Assembly (NCBI RefSeq): GCF_025642155.1
Contig: NZ_CP106798.1
Span: 2,232,001-2,296,000, forward strand
Length of the DNA stretch: 64,000 nt
From: Streptomyces sp. HUAS 15-9
Lineage (GTDB): Bacteria; Actinomycetota; Actinomycetes; Streptomycetales; Streptomycetaceae
Reading direction: 5' to 3'
The notes beneath the pieces were generated by a model. The model had not been told where the DNA came from, did no database searches, and saw only the letters and a list, made by a program, of their open reading frames with translations. This document shows, piece by piece, positions 54,528-64,000 of the stretch. The position numbers were made by a program, and so were the translations under genes. Every line of letters begins with the position of its first letter. Positions within the stretch are counted from its first letter, which is position 1.

Positions 54528-55592
54528 TCAGCCTGCCCACCTCCGGCGCAGCACCTCCTCCGCGGGTTTGCCGTGCGGGGTGTACGCCAGGCGTGCCGGT
54601 GTCTCTCCGCTTTCCGGCCAGTCGTCCCACATCCACCAGCAGACGCCGGCCCACCAGGTGCGGCCCTCGAAGGAGTCGAGGAGCGCCCGGTAGGCGGCGG
54701 CCTGTTCGGCCTCCGCCGGGTGTGTGCTGACGGTCCAGGAGTACGGGGCGGTGGTGGAGCCGCGCTGGCTGACGTAGCCGGCCTCGGTGAACAGGATCCG
54801 GCGGTGCTGCCGTGCGGAGTACGCGGCGAGCCTCTGCCGGATCGGCGCCCAGGCGCGGTTCAGCAGGGCGGCATCGGTGGTGGGTTTCTCGACGAGGGGC
54901 CAGTAGGCGTCGATACCGATGAGGTCGAGGGCTTTCCAGAAGTGGATGTGCTGGTACTCGTCGTAGTTGGCGGCGTAGGTCAGCTGGCCGTCGTAGTGGT
55001 CGCGGACCGACTTGATCACCCGCGTCCAGGCGGCGGTGTCGCCGGACACCCCGGCGAGTTCGGTGCCGACCGCGAGCTGTTCGGCTCCGGTGTCGGCGGC
55101 GATGTCCGCGTAGTGGGTGATGAAGCGGCGGTACGCGGCGAACCAGGCGGCCCGGTCGCGGGGGCGGATCCCGGCGCGGTCGGCGTCGCCGGGCAGGTCC
55201 ACGTGCGGCTTGATCATCACCTTCAGGCCGGCCGCGTGGGCGCGCTCGACGATCCTGCGCAGGCTCGCGTCGCTCGCCGTCTCCTCGGTGGTGCGCAGGG
55301 CGGAGTCGGTGACGCGCTTCTGGTACCAGGTCGGGGTGAAGGTGACCCAGCGTGCCCCGGTGGCCCTGATGCCGCGCAGATAGCGGGGCGCGGCCGGGCT
55401 GTCGTAGTCGGTGCGGTACCACGAGGGCAGCGTGATGCCGCGCAGGGTCGAGTTTCCCGGTTCGGGACGGGAGGCGTGCGTGCTGCCGTGGGCGGACCCC
55501 TTGCCGCCGCCGGTGGACACGCATCCGCCGACGGCGAGGAGGACCGCCGCCATGACGGCGACGGTCCTCCTCCTGGGGGCGGGCGCCGTCAC
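54528..55592 (-). CDS. Lipoprotein glycoside hydrolase (GH113-like TIM barrel)
   Basis: A 354-residue secreted lipoprotein with a signal ending LLAVGGC (Cys24) and a TIM-barrel glycosidase domain. It has the features of GH113 / GTA-type hydrolases: GITLPSWYRTDYDSP, ARWVTFTPTWYQ, VMIKPHVDLPG, the acid/base Glu in AVGTELAG, ANYDEYQHIHFW, LIGIDAYWPL and the nucleophile Glu in LFTEAGY, then WWMWDDWP. It probably trims or releases an extracellular polysaccharide. Its GTG overlaps the stop codon of the upstream DUF2334 gene (GTGA), so the two enzymes are co-produced. The polymer is not known. Confidence 0.85.
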   Translation of the reverse strand: MTAPAPRRRTVAVMAAVLLAVGGCVSTGGGKGSAHGSTHASRPEPGNSTLRGITLPSWYRTDYDSPAAPRYLRGIRATGARWVTFTPTWYQKRVTDSALRTTEETASDASLRRIVERAHAAGLKVMIKPHVDLPGDADRAGIRPRDRAAWFAAYRRFITHYADIAADTGAEQLAVGTELAGVSGDTAAWTRVIKSVRDHYDGQLTYAANYDEYQHIHFWKALDLIGIDAYWPLVEKPTTDAALLNRAWAPIRQRLAAYSARQHRRILFTEAGYVSQRGSTTAPYSWTVSTHPAEAEQAAAYRALLDSFEGRTWWAGVCWWMWDDWPESGETPARLAYTPHGKPAEEVLRRRWAG

Positions 55593-57463
55593 AGCGCCGC
55601 CGGGCTGACGAAGGTGTAGCCGAGTGCCTTCATGCCGTCGATCGTGTCCTTCAACGGCTGCACCGGGTAGTACGGGTGGTAGAAGAAGCTCGCCACTCCG
55701 TCCCGTACGGCCAGGTTGGCCTTCGCCGACGCGATGAGGTCGGCGGGCAGCCGGGCCGGGTGGTTGTTGTACGCCTCCGGTTCGTAGTTGCCGATGTTCT
55801 CCGGCAGCACCTTCGTGCCGTACACGTCCTTCACCACGTACGGGAAGAACTGGCCGATGAACCGGTTCGGGTCGGACGGGGCCCCGCTCAGCGTCCCGGC
55901 GAAGTAGAGCGAACGCTCCAGCCGGGCCGAGAAGTTGGAGCTGAAGACCTTGTAGTCGGCCGCCGAGCCCGCGTAGTGCGGGGTGGTCCACAGCGCCGGC
56001 CTGGGCAGGCCGGCCAGGGCGAACTGGAGGAGCGCGCTGGTGACCCGGGTCTGCGCCCACAGGGCGGAGTCCTCGGCGACCGGGCCGTCGTAGACGACGT
56101 TGTCGGCGGCGTCGACGTGCGCCCGGTAGAACTCGAAGTCGTCACCGGTCACGCCGTCGTAGGGGTTGGCGATGTTGCCGTACTGGTGGGTGTAGCCGTG
56201 GTCCATCAGTACCGCGCCCCTGGCCAGCATGTACTTCAGCGCGTTGACCACCTGCGGCCGCTGGGCGAGCGTGACGGTCTGCGGGACCCCGTTGTTGTAG
56301 GTGCCCTTGGGGTCCGTGTAGACGGGGATCACGTTGATGCCGTACGGGATGTTCTGCGCGTGCAGGTAGTCGGCCATCGCCCGTAGTTCGGCGGGATCCG
56401 AGTCGGGGCTGATGTCCTCCAGGCGCACCATCGCCCGGTGCCGCTCGGCGGTGGCCGGGGCGAGGGCGTCGAAGAGCAGGTCCTCGAAGGCGATGACGCG
56501 GTCGCTCTCGGAGACGTAGGCGAACGGGATCTCACCGATGTACGTGAGGTTGGACGAGCGGACGGCCCAGCCGAAGGTGTGCCCGTTCGAGCTGTCCAGG
56601 CCCTCCGCGAGCCGGGTGACGGCCGGATACCCGGTGCCCGTCAGCACGTTGGGGCGCAGTACTCCGCCGTCCTGCCCGGCCGGAATGGCGCGGGTCAGCG
56701 TCTGGCCGCGGTACGTCACCTGGGTGACGTTGCCGATCGAACCGCCGTCCTCGTAGTACGACGTCGTCGGGTCCCAGCCGTACTTCTGCGTGAACTGGGC
56801 TACGCCCACCGCGCCCGCCATGTTCCAGATGTTGGCGCCCATCCAGATCACCGGCTTGGCGCTCGACGCCGCGTCGGCGTAGAACGCTGCCGGGACGGCG
56901 TCCGGGATGGTGCCGCCGTAGTACGTCGAGCCGATGTAGATCACAGCGGAATACGAGTCGATCATCCCGGCGGTGTACTGCTGGACCGGCTTGGCCGTCA
57001 CCGTGCCGAAGTGGCCGGCGAGGTTGGCCGTGGCCATCGCGTACAGCTCGCCCAGCTGCCCGTAGGGGCCCGCCGTGTCGTACAGGACGAGGGTGGTCGG
57101 GCCTGCGTCGGCGGCCGCGTCCGCCGGGGCGGCGGCCGGGGCGAGCAGGGCCGCTTGCCGGGTGACGGCGCTCGCGGTGCGGACCGGGAGGCCGGCCGCG
57201 GAGGCGAGCGTGGTCGGGGTGGCCTTGGGATGCGGCCGGGCACGCCGGGCCCGGTCCGCCGTGAGCTGGGTCTTAGCCCAGCCCTTGAGATCGATCCGGC
57301 TCAGTCCGGACCTCGCACCGACGGCCTCACCCCGGTGGTGGTGCCCCCCGGCCGCCTGTGCGTTCGTGGTCATGAATGTGCCGCTCAGCAGAGCGGCGAC
57401 GAGTAGTAGTGCGACGGAAATTCGGCTGCGCGCCCGCTTCCAGGGCGGGATCACTGGTCTCAC
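55589..57463 (-). CDS. Secreted DUF2334 polysaccharide-deacetylase-like protein
   Basis: A 624-residue exported protein. The signal peptide spans roughly residues 12-37 (ISVALLLVAALLSGTFMTTNAQA). Residues about 110-330 form a Rossmann-like domain (DTAGPYGQLGELYAMATANL, YSAVIYIGSTYYGG). The C-terminal half is the DUF2334 / NodB-related domain, with VRLEDISPDSDPAELRA, YGINVIPVY and MDHGYTHQYGN, ending FFYHPYYPVQPLKDTIDGMKALGY. The Asp and His residues match metal-dependent carbohydrate deacetylases such as the PelA/PgaB relatives. GTG 57463 has GGGGGGAAG upstream. It is divergent from the glycosyltransferase operon and coupled to the lipoprotein hydrolase. Confidence 0.88.
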   Translation of the reverse strand: MRPVIPPWKRARSRISVALLLVAALLSGTFMTTNAQAAGGHHHRGEAVGARSGLSRIDLKGWAKTQLTADRARRARPHPKATPTTLASAAGLPVRTASAVTRQAALLAPAAAPADAAADAGPTTLVLYDTAGPYGQLGELYAMATANLAGHFGTVTAKPVQQYTAGMIDSYSAVIYIGSTYYGGTIPDAVPAAFYADAASSAKPVIWMGANIWNMAGAVGVAQFTQKYGWDPTTSYYEDGGSIGNVTQVTYRGQTLTRAIPAGQDGGVLRPNVLTGTGYPAVTRLAEGLDSSNGHTFGWAVRSSNLTYIGEIPFAYVSESDRVIAFEDLLFDALAPATAERHRAMVRLEDISPDSDPAELRAMADYLHAQNIPYGINVIPVYTDPKGTYNNGVPQTVTLAQRPQVVNALKYMLARGAVLMDHGYTHQYGNIANPYDGVTGDDFEFYRAHVDAADNVVYDGPVAEDSALWAQTRVTSALLQFALAGLPRPALWTTPHYAGSAADYKVFSSNFSARLERSLYFAGTLSGAPSDPNRFIGQFFPYVVKDVYGTKVLPENIGNYEPEAYNNHPARLPADLIASAKANLAVRDGVASFFYHPYYPVQPLKDTIDGMKALGYTFVSPAAL

Positions 57464-57480
57464 GGTCTTCCCCCCACTTT

Positions 57481-57550
57481 GCCAAATGATTGACAAAGCA
57501 TTTGGCGACAGGAAGGCACCGATTCTTATGGCGATCGCGAGGCCTGTCAA
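57481..57550 (-). promoter_or_regulatory. Promoter with downstream inverted repeat in the divergent polysaccharide-locus region
   Basis: On the reverse strand TTGACA (57550-57545) and AAGAAT (57527-57522) are 17 bp apart, pointing to the DUF2334 gene. Just downstream, GCCAAATG (57481-57488) and CATTTGGC (57499-57506) form a perfect 8-bp inverted repeat with a 10-bp spacer, suited to a dimeric regulator. A plus-strand TTGACA (57490-57495) lies inside the repeat but has no good -10. Confidence 0.6.
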
Positions 57551-57627
57551 ATGGACTCCATCCCCCTCGAAACGTCTGCTAAGTTCACCTCCGCGCGTTG
57601 GGGACGCGCACCGAATATGGGGGGACA

Positions 57628-57852
57628 ATGTACGGACGACCCGCCCTGGGGGCACTGTTGCCCCTGGCAGGAGCGATGGCCGCACCGGAAGCGATACCCG
57701 GCCTTCCTTTGGCCAAAGCACTACAGGCGATAGCGGGAGCCGGATTCCTGTTCTATTGCCTGACGGCATGCCTGATACTGCTGGCCCGGCTGCGTCTGCG
57801 ACGCCGGGGACACGGGATGCGCGCCCATACCGGGGGCAGCCGTGATCATTGA
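57628..57852 (+). CDS. Small membrane protein preceding the GT2 synthase
   Basis: A 74-residue protein with two hydrophobic stretches (about 8-20 and 34-53, ALQAIAGAGFLFYCLTACLI) and a basic, arginine-rich C-terminus. The ATG follows GGGGGGAC closely. Its last 11 bases overlap the start of the glycosyltransferase gene, indicating translational coupling. It may be a small partner of the membrane synthase, as found in several polysaccharide synthase systems, but I recognise no family. Confidence 0.75.
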   Translation: MYGRPALGALLPLAGAMAAPEAIPGLPLAKALQAIAGAGFLFYCLTACLILLARLRLRRRGHGMRAHTGGSRDH

Positions 57853-59086
57853 GTTGCTCCTGTGGTCAAGCATCACTCTGATCGTGATGGCCGGCTGTTA
57901 CAACACGAGTCTATTTCTTCTCTCACGACGCAGAATTCGCCGTTCTCGAACAGACCGGAGAGAGCGGTTCTACGTATTTCTGCTGGCATGTTTGAACGAG
58001 GAGAAAGTCCTTTCGGAAAGCCTGGCGCGCATCACTTCGCTGCCCGCCGGGAATTTCATGGCCCTGGTCATAGACGACGGCTCCGACGACCGCACCAGTG
58101 ACATCGCGCTGGCCGCGGACCCGGGTCTGGTACGGCTGCACCGGCGCACTCTGCCGAACGCACGCCGGGGCAAGGGGGCCGCACTCAACGACGGGGTGCG
58201 GCACCTCAGGGAGTCCGGTCTGCTCGCCGGGCGCGACCCGGCGGACGTCGTGCTGTGCGTGGTCGACGCGGACGGGCGGCTCGACCCGCACGTCGTGCAG
58301 TCCGTCGACCCGTACTTCGACGATCCGGGCACGGGCGCGGTTCAGGTCTGCGTCCGTATGTACAACCGGCGGCTGGGGCTGCTCGCCCGCATGCAGGACA
58401 TGGAGTTCGTCGTCTACGGCGATGTGTTCCAGAGCGCGCGGCGCTTCATCGGCAGCGTGGGCATGGGCGGGAACGGGCAGTTCATGCGGCTGTCCGCCCT
58501 CGACACGCTCGACGGGGACGGCCCGTGGAGCGACAGCCTCACCGAGGACCTCGACCTCGGGGTGCGGCTGATCGCCAAGGGCTGGACCAATATGCACTGC
58601 ACCACCGCCGCGGTCTCCCAGCAGGCCGTGCTCAGTCTGCGGCGCCTGGTCCGGCAGCGATCCCGCTGGTTCCAGGGCCATCTGCAGTCCGCCGGTCTCG
58701 TCCCGCTCATCCTCAGGGACGTACCGACCCGGCCGGCGCTGGACATGCTCTACCACCTGTCCAGCCCGGTCCTGATCCTGCTGACCTCACTGCTGCCCGT
58801 CTCCTTCCTGGTCGCCCTGGGTGCCACCGTGGTGGCCTCCGTCCAGCTGGGCCACGCGCTCGTGTCGCCGATGTGGCTGCTCGGGCCGTACGCCCTCTCG
58901 TTCACGGCCGCCTACACGTACGGCTACGTGTATTTCAAGCGTGAGCGGGAGCTGGGGCTGGTGCGCTGTGTGCTGCTCGCCCATGTCTTCGTCTTCTACG
59001 GCTACATCTGGTTCTTCGCCGGCTGGTGGGGGTTCTGGCGGATGCTCACCGGCAAGCAGACCTGGCTGAAGACCGCGCGCACCTGA
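57842..59086 (+). CDS. Membrane-bound family 2 glycosyltransferase (processive type)
   Basis: A 414-residue synthase. It has an N-terminal transmembrane helix (1-28), a GT2 catalytic domain with DDGSDD (78-83), DADG (142-145), TEDLDLG (234-240, catalytic Asp) and QRSRW (272-276, the QxxRW signature of processive synthases such as chitin, hyaluronan and poly-GlcNAc synthases). Three C-terminal membrane helices (about 290-400) follow. It should polymerise and export a glycan across the membrane from UDP- or GDP-sugar. The start is GTG 57842 within the end of the small membrane gene. The neighbouring UDP-GlcNAc 2-epimerase points to GlcNAc or ManNAc as precursor. Confidence 0.9.
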   Translation: MIIELLLWSSITLIVMAGCYNTSLFLLSRRRIRRSRTDRRERFYVFLLACLNEEKVLSESLARITSLPAGNFMALVIDDGSDDRTSDIALAADPGLVRLHRRTLPNARRGKGAALNDGVRHLRESGLLAGRDPADVVLCVVDADGRLDPHVVQSVDPYFDDPGTGAVQVCVRMYNRRLGLLARMQDMEFVVYGDVFQSARRFIGSVGMGGNGQFMRLSALDTLDGDGPWSDSLTEDLDLGVRLIAKGWTNMHCTTAAVSQQAVLSLRRLVRQRSRWFQGHLQSAGLVPLILRDVPTRPALDMLYHLSSPVLILLTSLLPVSFLVALGATVVASVQLGHALVSPMWLLGPYALSFTAAYTYGYVYFKRERELGLVRCVLLAHVFVFYGYIWFFAGWWGFWRMLTGKQTWLKTART

Positions 59087-59206
59087 GAACTGCGCTCACC
59101 TGACGGGCCCCGCGACGCCCGGGCTCCGTCCCTCTTCTCCCCCCTCTCCTTCTCTCATCTTCCGTGCCTCGGCACGTTCTTCTCGCATGCCCTAAGGGGG
59201 CCTTCC

Positions 59207-60370
59207 ATGTCCACACCTCCGTCAAGCCTGCCCGTACGCGCCATGCTCGTGCTGGGCACCCGGCCGGAAGCGATCAAACTGGCGCCGGTGGCGCGGGCCA
59301 TGGCCGACAGTGAGCTGTTCGAGCCGGTCGTCGTCACCACCGGCCAGCACCGCGAGATGCTCCAGCAGATGCTCGGCCTGCTCTGTGTCGACGTACGGAT
59401 CGAGCTCGACGTGATGCGCAGCCGGCAGCAGCTGTCCGAGCTGACCGCCCGGCTGGTCGGCGAGCTCGGCGAGGTCATGCGGGAGCAGCGGCCGGACCTG
59501 GTCGTGGTGCAGGGGGACACCACGACCGCGCTGGTCGGCGCGCTGGCCGCGTTCTACGAGAAGATCCCGGTCGCCCATGTCGAGGCGGGACTGCGCACCG
59601 GGGTCATCGACAACCCCTTCCCGGAGGAGCTCAACCGCAGCCTCATCGGACGCATCGCGCGCTGGCACTTCGCCCCGACCCCGCGCGCGGCACGGCAGTT
59701 GACCGAGGAGGGCGTCCCCGCGGAGCAGGTGTTCACCACCGGCAACACGGTGATCGACAACCTGCTGTGGGTACTGGCCGAGGGCACCGGCACCTCCGCG
59801 TTCCGCACGGACGCCCGGCGGGTCCTGGTGACCCTGCACCGCCGGGAGAACCAGGGCGAGCGGATGCGCCAGATGGGCCGTGCGCTCACCCGGCTCGCGC
59901 GGCGCGGGGACGTGGAGATCGTGCTGCCGCTGCACAAGAGTCCCGCCGTACGGGACGCGCTGCTGCCCGAACTCGACGGGCACACCGGCATCTCGCTCGT
60001 CGAGCCGCTCGACTACCTGGACTTCGCGGCGACGCTGGCCGAGTGCGATCTGGTGCTCACCGACTCCGGCGGCATCCAGGAGGAGGCCCCGAGCCTGAGC
60101 AAGCCCGCGCTGGTGCTGCGTACGACCACCGAACGCCCGGAGGCGGTCGAGGCCGGCGCGGCAAAGCTGATCGGCACGGACCCGGACGCCATCGTGGCCT
60201 GGGCCGAGAAGCTGCTGGACGATCCGGCGGAGTACCGGCGGATGGCGAGCGCCGGCAATCCGTTCGGCGACGGACTGGCCGCCTCCCGTGTCCTGGCCCA
60301 GCTGGCGGAGGACTTCGCCGCCGATGTGCCCGTCGGCCTCACCGCGTCCGGGCCATACTCGACGGCATGA
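59207..60370 (+). CDS. wecB: Non-hydrolysing UDP-GlcNAc 2-epimerase
   Basis: Interconverts UDP-GlcNAc and UDP-ManNAc. The 387-residue GT-B-fold protein has GTRPEAIKLAPVA, VQGDTTTA, HVEAGLRTG, FPEELNRSL, TGNTVIDNL, TLHRRENQGERM and TDSGGIQEEAPSL followed by the TERPEAVEAG segment, all diagnostic for the bacterial non-hydrolysing epimerase. It lies 120 bp after the GT2 synthase on the same strand and shares a four-base overlap (ATGA) with the following gene. The likely role here is to supply UDP-ManNAc for the polymer, although wall teichuronic or other glycans could also draw on it. Confidence 0.94.
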   Translation: MSTPPSSLPVRAMLVLGTRPEAIKLAPVARAMADSELFEPVVVTTGQHREMLQQMLGLLCVDVRIELDVMRSRQQLSELTARLVGELGEVMREQRPDLVVVQGDTTTALVGALAAFYEKIPVAHVEAGLRTGVIDNPFPEELNRSLIGRIARWHFAPTPRAARQLTEEGVPAEQVFTTGNTVIDNLLWVLAEGTGTSAFRTDARRVLVTLHRRENQGERMRQMGRALTRLARRGDVEIVLPLHKSPAVRDALLPELDGHTGISLVEPLDYLDFAATLAECDLVLTDSGGIQEEAPSLSKPALVLRTTTERPEAVEAGAAKLIGTDPDAIVAWAEKLLDDPAEYRRMASAGNPFGDGLAASRVLAQLAEDFAADVPVGLTASGPYSTA

Positions 60371-61086
60371 CCCCACCGCCCCTGCGCACCGTCCGCCGGA
60401 TCCCGCCGATCCCGCGGGTCCCGCCGGGGCGCAGGGGCCGCCTCCTCACCACCCTGGCACTGGCGCTCACGCTGGCTGCGCTGCTGTCGGTCACGGTGAG
60501 CCGGTGCCGGGGGGAGGACGCGCCGCCGCCCAAGCCCTGGCTCGACGGCACCGTCCACGGCCGCTGGCTCTCGGTGTTCAACGGCCACGGCACCAACGTG
60601 GGCGACGACGACTCGCTGTCGCTCTCCCCCGAGGCCGCGGGGGACCCGGGTACGACGCACGCGGGCCTCGTGGTGAGCACCGCCTCGTACACGAACGTGC
60701 GGTACGAGGCGCGGATGCGGACGGTGAGGCAGTTGCGCGATCCCGACCCGAACCCCTGGGAAGTGCCGTGGCTGGTCTGGGCGTACACCGATCCGGAGCA
60801 CTTCTACTACATCACCCTCAAGCCCAACGGCTGGGAGCTGGGCAAGCGGGATCCCGCCTATCCGGGGGGCCAGCGCTTCCTGGCGACGGGGCGTACGACG
60901 TACCCGGTGGGCGACTGGTACACGGTGCGCGTGGAGCAGAACGGCGCCGGCCTCGCCGTAGAGGCGGACGGGAAGCCTCTGGTGACCTTCACCGACCACG
61001 AACGCCCGTACAACGAGGGCAAGGTGGGGGCGTACACCGAGGACGCGACCGTGAGGTTCGAGGGGCTGAGGGCGAGTTCGGGCTGA
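60367..61086 (+). CDS. Membrane-anchored LamG/DUF1080-like carbohydrate-binding domain protein
   Basis: A 239-residue protein with a proline-rich basic N-terminus, one transmembrane helix (about 27-45, LLTTLALALTLAALLSVTV) and an extracellular beta-sandwich of about 180 residues. That domain opens DGTVHGRWLSVFNGHG and contains NVRYEARMRTV, EHFYYITLKPNGWELGKRD, DWYTVRVEQNG and KVGAYTEDATVRFEGL, a concanavalin-like LamG/DUF1080 pattern. It probably binds glycan at the cell surface. Its start overlaps the epimerase stop (ATGA). It completes the rightward operon and is followed by a terminator. The name is inferred from fold pattern, not motif. Confidence 0.75.
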   Translation: MTPPPLRTVRRIPPIPRVPPGRRGRLLTTLALALTLAALLSVTVSRCRGEDAPPPKPWLDGTVHGRWLSVFNGHGTNVGDDDSLSLSPEAAGDPGTTHAGLVVSTASYTNVRYEARMRTVRQLRDPDPNPWEVPWLVWAYTDPEHFYYITLKPNGWELGKRDPAYPGGQRFLATGRTTYPVGDWYTVRVEQNGAGLAVEADGKPLVTFTDHERPYNEGKVGAYTEDATVRFEGLRASSG

Positions 61087-61111
61087 AGGCGAGTTCGCCC
61101 TGACAAGGCGG

Positions 61112-61153
61112 CGGCGCCTGCCCAGTCCGGTCGGGGACTGTGGGCAGGCGCCG
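61112..61153. terminator. Bidirectional terminator between the polysaccharide locus and gltD
   Basis: CGGCGCCTGCCCA (61112-61124) pairs with TGGGCAGGCGCCG (61141-61153), a 13-bp stem. The inner bases AGTCC and GGACT can pair further. Confidence 0.8.
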
Positions 61154-61197
61154 TCAGTGTTCCGTACGCCGTTGTACGGGACGTCTGTGAGGTGCCG

Positions 61198-62653
61198 TCA
61201 GACCATCAGCGAGCGGTCCGTCGGGCGGATCGGTGCCGGCAGGTCGCTGGCACCGGTCAGGAAGTGGTCGACGCCGCGGGCGGCCGAGCGGCCCTCCGCG
61301 ATCGCCCAGACGATGAGCGACTGGCCGCGGCCGGCGTCACCGGCGACGAACACACCGGGCACATTGGTCTGGAAGTCGGCGTCACGGGCGACGTTGCCGC
61401 GCTCGTCCAGACCCAGGCCGAACTGCTCGACCAGGCCGTTCTCCCGGTCGGTGCCGGTGAAGCCCATGGCGAGGGTGATCAGCTGGGCCGGGATCTTGCG
61501 CTCCGTGCCCGGCTTCTGGGTCAGCTTGCCCTCGACGAACTCGACCTCGACCAGGTGCAGCCACTGGACGTTGCCGTCCTCGTCGCCCTCGAAGTGGGTG
61601 GTCGAGACGGCGTAGACCCGCTCGCCGCCCTCCTCGTGGGCGCTGGTCACCTTGTAGAGCATCGGGAAGGTCGGCCAGGGCTGGGCGACCGGGTTCCGCT
61701 CCTCACCCGGGCGGGGCATGATCTCCAGCTGCGTGACGGAGGCCGCGCCCTGGCGGTGGGCGGTGCCCACGCAGTCGGCGCCGGTGTCGCCACCGCCGAT
61801 GACCACGACGTGCTTGCCCTCGGCCGAGATCGGCGCGGTGACGTAGTCGCCCTCCTGGACCTTGTTGGCCAGCGGCAGGTACTCCATGGCCTGGTGGACG
61901 CCCTTGAGGTCGCGGCCGGGGACCGGGAGGTCACGGGCGGTCGTGGCGCCGGCGGCGATGACGACCGCGTCGTACCGCTTCTTCAGGTCGGTCGCCTTGA
62001 GGTCGCGGCCGATCTCGATGCCGGTGCGGAAGCGGGTGCCCTCCGCGCGCATCTGCTCGATACGGCGGTTGATGTGCCGCTTCTCCATCTTGAACTCGGG
62101 GATGCCGTAGCGCAGGAGGCCTCCGACGCGGTCCGCGCGCTCGTAGACGGCGACCGTGTGGCCGGCCCGGGTGAGCTGCTGGGCGGCGGCCAGGCCCGCC
62201 GGGCCCGAGCCGATGACCGCGACGGTCTTGCCGGACAGCCGCTCGGGCACCTGCGGGACGACGTCACCGGTCTCCCACGCCTTGTCGACGATCGAGACCT
62301 CGACGTTCTTGATGGTGACCGGCTGCTGGTTGATGCCGAGCACACACGCCGCCTCGCAGGGAGCGGGGCACAGCCGGCCCGTGAACTCCGGGAAGTTGTT
62401 CGTCGCGTGCAGCCGCTCGGAGGCGGCCCCCCAGTCCCCGCGGTAGGCGTAGTCGTTCCACTCGGGGATCAGGTTCCCCAGCGGACAGCCGTTGTGGCAG
62501 AACGGGATGCCGCAGTCCATGCACCGGCTGGCCTGCTTGCCGATGATCGGCAGCAGGGAGCCCGGAACGTAGACCTCGTTCCAGTCCTTGACGCGCTCGC
62601 TGACGGGACGGGTCTTGGCGACCTCACGGCCGTGGTTCAGGAAGCCCTTCGGG

Positions 62654-62661
<8 letters not shown>
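61198..62661 (-). CDS. gltD: Glutamate synthase (NADPH) small subunit
   Basis: A 487-residue flavoprotein that passes electrons from NADPH to the large subunit for making glutamate from glutamine and 2-oxoglutarate. The N-terminal domain has the cysteine clusters [16 protein letters not shown] (Cys47, 50, 55, 59) and [12 protein letters not shown] for two [4Fe-4S] centres. It then has the FAD motif [15 protein letters not shown], the NADPH motif [11 protein letters not shown] and the C-terminal [22 protein letters not shown] 62661 overlaps the end of gltB by eight bases, giving the usual gltBD operon with gltB first. Confidence 0.98.

Positions 62662-64000
<1,339 letters not shown>

Overview
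The window is high-GC actinobacterial DNA. It has the coding style of a Streptomyces core chromosome: GTG and TTG starts, almost all third codon positions G or C, GGAGG-type ribosome binding sites, and the gene set rpsA, polA, branched-chain amino acid ABC transporter, ANTAR regulator, pyruvate kinase, pepN and gltBD. I saw no transposase, integrase, phage gene, CRISPR array or rRNA.

Layout. 1-5.6 kb: start of a methyltransferase, an acyltransferase-domain protein, a small membrane protein, and a reverse-strand run ending at rpsA (TPR protein, coaE, PAC2 protein, rpsA with a clear promoter). 5.6-9.1 kb: a methyltransferase with an odd start and a frameshifted hrpB helicase. 9-14.3 kb: envelope proteins (DUF3068, a 44-aa SPW_0924-type peptide, a lytic transglycosylase, a DUF4184 membrane protein), then a 560-bp six-base-periodic repeat array behind polA. 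14.3-20.1 kb: polA, an FdhF/YdeP molybdopterin oxidoreductase and a hotdog thioesterase. 20.8-26.5 kb: the five-gene livJHMGF importer. 26.6-31.8 kb: ANTAR response regulator, tRNA-Leu(CAA), pyruvate kinase, a SIMPL protein and a Tat-exported 5'-nucleotidase. 31.9-35.3 kb: a two-gene hydroxamate-precursor pair (PLP decarboxylase, amino-acid N-hydroxylase) facing a GNAT gene. 35.7-40.4 kb: pepN, an orphan receiver protein, chorismate mutase and a HExxH zinc protein.

The clearest accessory system is at 40.4-51.1 kb. It is a steroid C/D-ring degradation cluster with the same order and polarity as the KstR2 regulon of Mycobacterium: two SDR genes facing echA20-ipdA-ipdB-ipdC, then fadA6, a TetR regulator (kstR2-like) and an ipdF-like SDR facing two acyl-CoA dehydrogenases. 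Both divergent promoters carry nearly identical KstR2-like operators. A SIMPL-domain gene is coupled to ipdC, and an orphan cytochrome bc1 b subunit lies convergent to the cluster end. No ring-A/B genes and no fadD3-like ligase are present, so the pathway entry must be elsewhere.

At 54.5-61.1 kb is a second locus that I cannot match to a described system. It has a processive-type GT2 synthase with a small membrane partner, a UDP-GlcNAc 2-epimerase and a membrane-anchored LamG/DUF1080-like domain protein on one strand. Divergent from these are a secreted DUF2334 deacetylase-like protein and a lipoprotein glycoside hydrolase. The two arms share an intergenic region with a promoter and a perfect inverted repeat. 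I read it as an extracellular amino-sugar polysaccharide locus. The window ends in gltD and the 3' part of gltB.
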